In this document: in pieces, positions 46,008 through 51,229 of the stretch
How positions within the stretch are numbered: position 1 is the stretch's first letter
Layout of the letters: each line of letters opens with the position of its first letter
Assembly (NCBI GenBank): GCA_021208685.1
Contig: JAJOJJ010000044.1
Span: 1-51,229, forward strand
Direction of reading: 5' to 3'
From: Saccharospirillaceae bacterium
GTDB lineage: Bacteria > Pseudomonadota > Gammaproteobacteria > Pseudomonadales > Oceanobacteraceae
Length of the DNA stretch: 51,229 bases
Translations under genes and position numbers: made by a program
Notes under the pieces: generated by a model
Database searches by the model: none
The model's input: only the letters and a program-made list of their open reading frames with translations
Told to the model about the DNA's origin: nothing

Positions 46008-46904
46008 CTAAAACTTCAGACCATCCAAGATATTGCACACCGCCACCCGTTGAGGCAGAAGCAGATTAGCCAGAGGGTTAAACTCGAGTGCCTGATTTAA
46101 ATAATCTGGCGAGAGGTGGGCATAGCGCAGGGTCATTTTCAGATCAGAGTGACCAAGTATCTTTTGCAGCGTGAGAATATCCCCGCCGTTCATCATGAAA
46201 TGACTTGCGAATGTGTGCCGGAGGATATGGGTCATCTGCCCTTCCGGAAACTGAATCTTTGAGCGTTCAGCAGCACCCCGGAAAGCGGTCCGGCATGGGT
46301 TGAAAAGGTTCAGGTGTGTTGGCGGGTTAGAGGTGAATTTTATTTCACTGAAAAGACGTGGTGTTATCGGCACGCTTCGGGATCTGCCGTTCTTTGTATC
46401 TGTGAAGCGTACGGATGGCTGCTCACCGGCAATCAGCCCAGTTCTTAGCAAATACTCCGCCTCACCGAATCTGGCCCCTGTACTGAGGCAGATTTTCACC
46501 ACGGGCAGTAAGTGCCTGTTTTCTGAGTCTGCGCAGGCATCCAGTAAAATAGGGATCTGTTCTTTTGTCAGAAATCCCATTTCCCTTTCTTGTTCTTTGA
46601 ACTGCCGGATCTTGCCCAGTGGGTTATCGATTTCATAAAAACCGAGACGATCCATTTCGTTGAACAGTGCGCGCATGTACCGCAGCTCATGATTAACGGT
46701 TGCCGGTTTAACTTCAGTAACACGGCGAACACGGTAATCTGAAAAATCAGCGGCACTAAAATCACACAGGAACGGATTACCAAGACGCTCAGAAATAGCA
46801 AGCATACGCGAATAGCGATAATTGCCATCCTTCAGGGTTTTTCCGTGAGCCTTATACCAGAGGTCTACCAGCTGGGATAAGCGTGTGTGTGCCGGGTCAA
46901 TCAT
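46008..46904 (-). CDS. Tyrosine recombinase (phage integrase)
   Basis: The 298-residue integrase has an N-terminal SAM-like core-binding domain and a C-terminal catalytic domain with R145 (STGARFGEAE), K171, H226 and R229 (HILRH), H252 (LGHSDLKMT) and nucleophile Tyr261 (RYAHLS). All catalytic residues are present. It probably recombines the phage with the 3' part of the adjacent tRNA-Met gene. Its start lies three bases after the rep stop, so it is cotranscribed with replication genes, unlike many phage integrases. Confidence 0.94.
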   Translation of the reverse strand: MIDPAHTRLSQLVDLWYKAHGKTLKDGNYRYSRMLAISERLGNPFLCDFSAADFSDYRVRRVTEVKPATVNHELRYMRALFNEMDRLGFYEIDNPLGKIRQFKEQEREMGFLTKEQIPILLDACADSENRHLLPVVKICLSTGARFGEAEYLLRTGLIAGEQPSVRFTDTKNGRSRSVPITPRLFSEIKFTSNPPTHLNLFNPCRTAFRGAAERSKIQFPEGQMTHILRHTFASHFMMNGGDILTLQKILGHSDLKMTLRYAHLSPDYLNQALEFNPLANLLLPQRVAVCNILDGLKF

Positions 46905-46907
46905 GGA

Positions 46908-48260
46908 TCAGGCAGCTACCCCATTGAGACGATGATCGCGCAGACGCTTATCAACAAAATCAGTCAGGCACAGGAACAGCTCTGAACTGTGACCGTAATA
47001 AAGTAAACCGAAGTAGTCAGCGAGATCAGATTCAAGCCCTGAACTCAGCAGGTGCTGAACTACATGCTTTGTGGTGAAACCTTTACGGGCTGCTAAGCGC
47101 AAATGATTACCTAACCACATAGCGACATTACGACGACCGGCCACGCCTGCGGACTTTTTTTGGTCACGGGCATAAATGAACGTGGGATGCACATTGAACC
47201 AGCTCACGTCTTCCATCAGTTTCTGCCAGATGGGGTGAATATAGGTTGAGCTATGATGCAGGCGGAAATTGTTTAAGCAGTAATCCCAGAGCGCTTGCAG
47301 ATGGGGTTTTAAATCACGTGGTTCACGGATGCAGATCAGTTTGCCGGGCTCAATCATTTCCCCTTTTTCGTTGTACTTGGCAGAGCGGTTGTAATTGCCG
47401 TTTTCAAACTCTTTTAACACCGAGTGATGCACGCGAAATTCTAAGCGGTGCACAGTGTCCACTTCCCCGCCGTCCCGGCCATCTTTGTACTCAGGAGTAA
47501 ATGGATCGTGGAGAGACGGAGTGGCACGCCACTGGGATTCACAGAAGTCCAGCTTGTCGCTTTTTACAGCCTCTTCTGACTTGTTGTAGAGACACATTTG
47601 CAGAGAGCTGGAATTACCAAACAGGTAAGTCTGGCCACGGCCATACACAAATGATGCTTCTGCTACTTCGAAATGGGCGTTACTGATCGCATTGACCTTC
47701 AGGTTCCGCTTTGAGCGTGTTGCCAGCATGCTTTCGAAGTCTTCCGGCAGTACCAGCCCTTTCATATCGACACAGAGATGTACGGCCATGCCTGATGCTT
47801 CAAGAGTGTCACCGAAGGTACGCCCAACATCACGCAGACGGTTTGTGAGCTGCTCAAGGCCCAGTTCGTCAATCAGCTGGGGCGTTACTTCGATTTTCAT
47901 GTGTGGCCCTTGCTGATCGGCTTCTTTGTAGAAGGACTTAAGCAGTACCACCATGCCGATATCCAAATTTTTCAGGATATATTGATACCCGGACTTTTTG
48001 CCGGAGGTGGATAATTTCCACTCAATACCGGCGATTTCGATCACGTCGGAAGTTTTCGTATCGTAGTGGCTTGCGATCTGATGCAGCACTTCAGACTTCA
48101 GGGTGCAGTTATACAACTGGCGGATGGTATCCACGCCGGTATGCAGGAACCGGAGCCCGGACAGATCATATTCAACACTGCCCCTTTCCATTTCGTAGGT
48201 ATCGGCACCGGTCAGCGGATCAAAAAAGCGTTTCATTTTCTTGTTTTCAAAACGAGCCAT
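46908..48260 (-). CDS. Filamentous phage rolling-circle replication initiator (gpII/RstA-like)
   Basis: The 450-residue protein resembles replication initiators of filamentous phages and related plasmids, with the region LCLYNKSEEAVKSDK-like (YNKSEEA) and VHRLEFRVHHSVLKEF, which I associate with the Rep_trans/phage replication family. It should nick the double-stranded form at the origin to start single-strand synthesis. A GGGGG ribosome site lies seven bases before ATG 48260. It follows the hairpin-rich gap that may hold the origin. Assignment to a specific Pfam family is from memory. Confidence 0.75.
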   Translation of the reverse strand: MARFENKKMKRFFDPLTGADTYEMERGSVEYDLSGLRFLHTGVDTIRQLYNCTLKSEVLHQIASHYDTKTSDVIEIAGIEWKLSTSGKKSGYQYILKNLDIGMVVLLKSFYKEADQQGPHMKIEVTPQLIDELGLEQLTNRLRDVGRTFGDTLEASGMAVHLCVDMKGLVLPEDFESMLATRSKRNLKVNAISNAHFEVAEASFVYGRGQTYLFGNSSSLQMCLYNKSEEAVKSDKLDFCESQWRATPSLHDPFTPEYKDGRDGGEVDTVHRLEFRVHHSVLKEFENGNYNRSAKYNEKGEMIEPGKLICIREPRDLKPHLQALWDYCLNNFRLHHSSTYIHPIWQKLMEDVSWFNVHPTFIYARDQKKSAGVAGRRNVAMWLGNHLRLAARKGFTTKHVVQHLLSSGLESDLADYFGLLYYGHSSELFLCLTDFVDKRLRDHRLNGVAA

Positions 48261-48516
48261 TTAAAAACCCCCAATAACATGACGTTGACGAAACTCCGCA
48301 GCATTCCGGGCAGTTCGTCCCCCTTTTAAATTACGTGTTACAGGCACGTAATGGGCGGCCGCCGCTGCGCTGCCCCAAGCGCTGCGCGCAGGAGCAGACC
48401 AGCAGCTGGCGACCGAAACGGCGGAGCCGTTGTTAATCATGGGGCGCTGCCGCCCCCATACCCCCGGCAGGCGCTCAGACGGCGCTAGCCTAGGGTTAAT
48501 CAATGCGTTCAATACC
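48261..48516. other. Hairpin-rich intergenic region, candidate phage origin/packaging site
   Basis: Between zot and rep lie strong stems: ATTACGTG (48330-48337)/CACGTAAT (48345-48352) with a 7-base loop; the perfect palindrome GGCGGCCGCC (48354-48363); and GGGGCG (48441-48446)/CGCCCC (48451-48456). Filamentous phages keep their origin and packaging hairpins in an intergenic region, so this is a fitting candidate. A minus-strand frame of 90 codons (48533 to 48261) with an AGGAG site also crosses it, but its Ala-rich centre is just the hairpin DNA. Confidence 0.5.
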
Positions 48517-49683
48517 TCACAGGCAATAGACATCTTTATGCGCTCCTGCAGCAATCAGACGGACGTGACAAGGCCCGTTTGGCTCTATTGCATAAACAGA
48601 GGAAAGATCATCAGTAGTAACAACGCGGGGACGCTCTGACTCTTCGGATTTATCAGTCACAGATTTATTCTTTTCACGCTGTGCCAGGTCATAAACAACA
48701 TGGCTTGAATAATTGGCATAACCAACGATTCGCATACCGTCGATAAGGGCAAAGGCTTCTTCTGCCGTTACTGGCTCAGCTGGCTCAGGCTCACCCTGCT
48801 GATATGTTTCAAGCTTTTGCATTGCTTCGATTAGCTGCTGATATTCACGGTAAAACTGATTATTGAGATAAACGGTCATTACATAGGCAGCAGCCAGCCC
48901 CATTACAACACCAGCTGATACAGTCAGAGGAGCTCTGAGTTTTCTGAGATAGATTTTTGTGAGTCGCATATAGAACGAAACCCCGCGCTTTGTGTATGTA
49001 CGGCGATTTTGGTAATACGGAGGTAAAACGGAGTGAGGCCCGTGTGGGTAGTCCGTTAAAAAGATTTGTTTTGTATCGTATGCACTGAACAGCTCTGTAC
49101 CACGATAAACCCAACGATCTGAGAGTGGATCAGCTGGAGAAGCACCATAGACAACCCGGGCAGCGTGAACCTTAGGCAACCTCAGGTTGTAACCGGTGAC
49201 AGCTTTAAATAACCCACCAATCAGTGGAACTCGCAGATTATCCAGACGCTTACAGAATGCGGTGAATTCGCTAAGAGCCTCACGAGCTTGGTTATCAACG
49301 ATTGATATATCCTGAACAATCAGGATTACATCCCAGCCTAGTTTCCGGGCATGCAGAAACCAGTTATTTACGTCCGCCCTGCTTTTATCTTGCCAGTTTC
49401 TGGCGTTAAACCATGTTCCGCATTCATCCAACACCAGAAGGCCATTTTTGCTTTCGTCATAGCTATCGTTACCACGGCCAATCACATTGAGATCAGAAAC
49501 CGTTGGTTTATCAGGCACACGGATCAGGCGAATATCCCTTGCCATTTTTCCAAACATGGCTTGTAAATTCAGGTCAATATTTGTTGCGACCGGACAGCCA
49601 GCAAGAAGCTTTGCTTTGATACGGGAAACAGAAACCAGTGTTTTTCCGTTGCCTAATTTTCCGGTTACGAAATAGAAAGCCAT
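48517..49683 (-). CDS. zot: Zot-like (gpI) phage assembly ATPase
   Basis: The 388-residue protein opens with YFVTGKLGNGKTLVSVSR (Walker A GKLGNGKT), then NGLLVLDECGTWFNAR (Walker B), the Zot/gpI pattern, and has one membrane helix near 255-275 followed by a periplasmic tail. It drives extrusion of virions through the envelope. ATG 49683 is chosen because it begins at the conserved MAFYFVTGK and lies one base after the DUF2523 stop; the frame is open upstream. No toxin activity is implied. Confidence 0.9.
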   Translation of the reverse strand: MAFYFVTGKLGNGKTLVSVSRIKAKLLAGCPVATNIDLNLQAMFGKMARDIRLIRVPDKPTVSDLNVIGRGNDSYDESKNGLLVLDECGTWFNARNWQDKSRADVNNWFLHARKLGWDVILIVQDISIVDNQAREALSEFTAFCKRLDNLRVPLIGGLFKAVTGYNLRLPKVHAARVVYGASPADPLSDRWVYRGTELFSAYDTKQIFLTDYPHGPHSVLPPYYQNRRTYTKRGVSFYMRLTKIYLRKLRAPLTVSAGVVMGLAAAYVMTVYLNNQFYREYQQLIEAMQKLETYQQGEPEPAEPVTAEEAFALIDGMRIVGYANYSSHVVYDLAQREKNKSVTDKSEESERPRVVTTDDLSSVYAIEPNGPCHVRLIAAGAHKDVYCL

Positions 49684-49684
49684 A

Positions 49685-50023
49685 TCAGAACAACTTGTAC
49701 TGAATGATTCGGACGTTCCACTCATACGCCCAGCGGGCAAGACGAGCGGTAATAATCACAGAAAAGCAAGTAGTAGTGTTTTCTGGCACCACCATCTGAA
49801 CAGCAAGGGAAAACCAAGGCGGCAGGACATATTCAAGAGAAGATACAAGGCCGGTTATCAAAGCGACAAACGCAGCCGTTGCAGAAACAACCAGAGCAAC
49901 AATAGCGAGCGTTACGGCGACTCTTTTTGTGAAGAACTTAACCAGCCACGAGAATATAGCAGCGAATGCGGCACCAATAACAGCAGCAAGCCAAGGCAAA
50001 CCAGCAATAACAGGTAACGGCAT
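49685..50023 (-). CDS. DUF2523 family minor coat-like protein
   Basis: A 112-residue hydrophobic protein with an N-terminal helix (LPWLAAVIGAAFAAIFSWLV) and further membrane segments, matching the DUF2523 family placed between the adsorption protein and Zot in filamentous phages, where it takes the place of the gpVI minor coat protein. It starts two bases after the adsorption protein stop (50026). Confidence 0.82.
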   Translation of the reverse strand: MPLPVIAGLPWLAAVIGAAFAAIFSWLVKFFTKRVAVTLAIVALVVSATAAFVALITGLVSSLEYVLPPWFSLAVQMVVPENTTTCFSVIITARLARWAYEWNVRIIQYKLF

Positions 50024-50025
50024 AA

Positions 50026-51229
50026 TCAGACCTTACTATCAACAGGACGCAGAACGAGATCGAAGAGATAAAAAACAGTCCACATATAAAGAACCCAAGC
50101 GAGGATCTGCTTCCACTCTTCAAATCGGTCACAAGGAACAGCCATAGGAAATGAGCTGAACTGAATAATGAATTGCTGACAGGCATGGTAAGAAGGGAGA
50201 ACCTGCTTTACAGACTCAGCAACGGCAGATGGCTCCTGCATGGGAGAGTCCTGATTCAAAGAATTCTGAACAGCAGACTCATAGCCTTCCAGTTCAGAAT
50301 CAGCTTTTTCGTTATCAATAAAATCGGCTGAAGTCTTATCAGTTTCAGATAAGAGATCATCGAATGAATCATTTTTATTCTTTACTTCAGCAAGAAGATC
50401 AGAAGCGGTTTTATTAAGATCCTTTAATTCAGAATTAGTCTTTTTACCTTCAGCAAGAATGCTCGTAGAAGTCGTATTTAAAGAATCTATCTTTGAACCG
50501 ACACGATTAAGAGCGCTTGAGTTATTGGCATCAGCAGTCCTCTGAGCAGAGATCATTTTATCTAAGCGAGAGTTAACAGAAGACAAATCGACTTTATCAG
50601 GATCAGGATTGGTTGGATCAGTACCCGGATTAGTACCGGGATCAGTCCCCGGATTAGGATTCTCAGGAGTGGGAGGAATATCTAAGCAAACGCCACCAAT
50701 AGAATATTTTCCCGGAGCACAATCATCAGGCTCACAGGTATTGGTAAGAGCACTTTTTGAAGTACCAATAGGGCAAGAGGTAACAGAGTTAACGCAGCCA
50801 TTGCCCTCTGAATACTTAAAGCCTATAGGACAAGAGGTAGGCTGCTGACCATCTTTATTACAAACACCATTAATAAGAAAACCACCCTGACAATTGGTGG
50901 AATCATCAGCATCGAAACAGCCGTAAGTATCGCCGAAGTAACCACAACCGGGCCTTTCTTCAAAACACCCTGAAATAGGGACACCATCAGGCCCGGCAAT
51001 GGTTCCACAACCAGAGGGCGGTTCCGGCTGAGCACAAGCATAAGTACCATTGATATAGCCACAATTATCAGGAATAGGACGACAAGAGCCGTTCTGTTTT
51101 TTCTGACCAATGCCGCACTCCTGCTCATCCTGAAGACGCTGACTTAAATCGTCTTCGCCACCAGTGCCGGGATCTGTCGCGGGATCTGTACCGGGATCTG
51201 TACCGGGATCTGTACCCGGATCATCACCC
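50026..51229 (-). CDS. Phage adsorption protein (gpIII/TspB-like), 5' end beyond window
   Basis: The frame is open from the right edge through 51229, with no stop, to TGA at 50026. The visible part, about 400 residues, has PGTDP repeats at its start (51140-51229), a Cys-rich stretch of repeated CxxG-type units (about 50690-51110), a second DPGTNPGTDP linker near 50600-50660, a coiled-coil-like region (50340-50580, VNSRLDKMISAQR onward) and a C-terminal membrane helix with WVLYMWTVFYLFDL. This is the layout of filamentous-phage adsorption proteins that bind pili and stay anchored by a C-terminal helix. It lies directly before the DUF2523 coat gene. Confidence 0.8.
   Translation of the reverse strand, partial: GDDPGTDPGTDPGTDPATDPGTGGEDDLSQRLQDEQECGIGQKKQNGSCRPIPDNCGYINGTYACAQPEPPSGCGTIAGPDGVPISGCFEERPGCGYFGDTYGCFDADDSTNCQGGFLINGVCNKDGQQPTSCPIGFKYSEGNGCVNSVTSCPIGTSKSALTNTCEPDDCAPGKYSIGGVCLDIPPTPENPNPGTDPGTNPGTDPTNPDPDKVDLSSVNSRLDKMISAQRTADANNSSALNRVGSKIDSLNTTSTSILAEGKKTNSELKDLNKTASDLLAEVKNKNDSFDDLLSETDKTSADFIDNEKADSELEGYESAVQNSLNQDSPMQEPSAVAESVKQVLPSYHACQQFIIQFSSFPMAVPCDRFEEWKQILAWVLYMWTVFYLFDLVLRPVDSKV

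Larger units (their letters stand above)
45909..51229 (-). mobile_element. Filamentous (inovirus-like) prophage at tRNA-Met, incomplete in window
   Basis: All genes lie on the minus strand. In transcription order they are: adsorption protein (running off the window), DUF2523 coat-like protein, Zot-like ATPase, hairpin-rich gap, rolling-circle initiator, and tyrosine integrase next to tRNA-Met. This is the order of integrative filamentous phages. The major coat and ssDNA-binding protein genes and the distal attachment site must lie beyond 51229. The left limit is assumed to be the tRNA 3' end; no direct repeat can be shown within the window. Confidence 0.8.

Overview
The window looks like a chromosomal stretch of a Gram-negative gammaproteobacterium, probably a marine relative of the Oceanospirillales (Thalassolituus/Oceanobacter type). 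This placement is an inference from the overall look of PurT, MetE, ZapE, CysDN and the RND pump, the marine-type mix of sensors, and moderate GC; no 16S gene is present. Genes are densely packed on both strands, with good hairpin terminators at several convergent junctions.

Layout. 1-2.4 kb: two paralogous glycine-rich lipoproteins on the minus strand (the first cut by the window edge), with related upstream sequences. 2.8-4.8 kb: two tandem LuxR-type regulators. 4.8-18.7 kb: mostly housekeeping genes (TrhO, MetE with a MetR-type box, a DUF3833 lipoprotein, a lysine-methyltransferase-like protein, PurT, gamma carbonic anhydrase, two Nudix enzymes), plus a MerR regulator with a cysteine-rich SO_0444-type metal permease and a CHASE4 diguanylate cyclase. 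18.8-31 kb: a chemoreceptor with a c-type heme motif in its periplasmic domain, small exported proteins, an RluA-type pseudouridine synthase, an RND pump pair behind an AT-rich palindrome, an orphan histidine kinase, and a 7TMR-DISM diguanylate cyclase.

31.5-38 kb is the most interesting block: six close-packed genes for a cytochrome c lipoprotein (DUF1588-like), a DUF1501 protein, a TlpA-like thioredoxin, a tiny DUF4266 lipoprotein ending in a CxC motif, a DUF3570 outer-membrane protein with two SGAS motifs, and an ApbE flavin transferase. Together they suggest an uncharacterised envelope redox system in which the outer-membrane protein may carry covalent flavin.

38-45.5 kb: an amidase whose 3' end is duplicated in a 25-bp tandem repeat, an SDR, ZapE, an alpha/beta hydrolase, and CysD-CysN. 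CysN carries a tail that looks like an APS kinase remnant without its P-loop.

45.8 kb to the end: an elongator tRNA-Met followed directly by a filamentous (inovirus-like) prophage on the minus strand: integrase, rolling-circle replication initiator, hairpin-rich intergenic region, Zot-like assembly ATPase, DUF2523 minor coat protein, and a Cys-rich adsorption protein that runs off the window. The distal prophage end and second attachment site are not in view.
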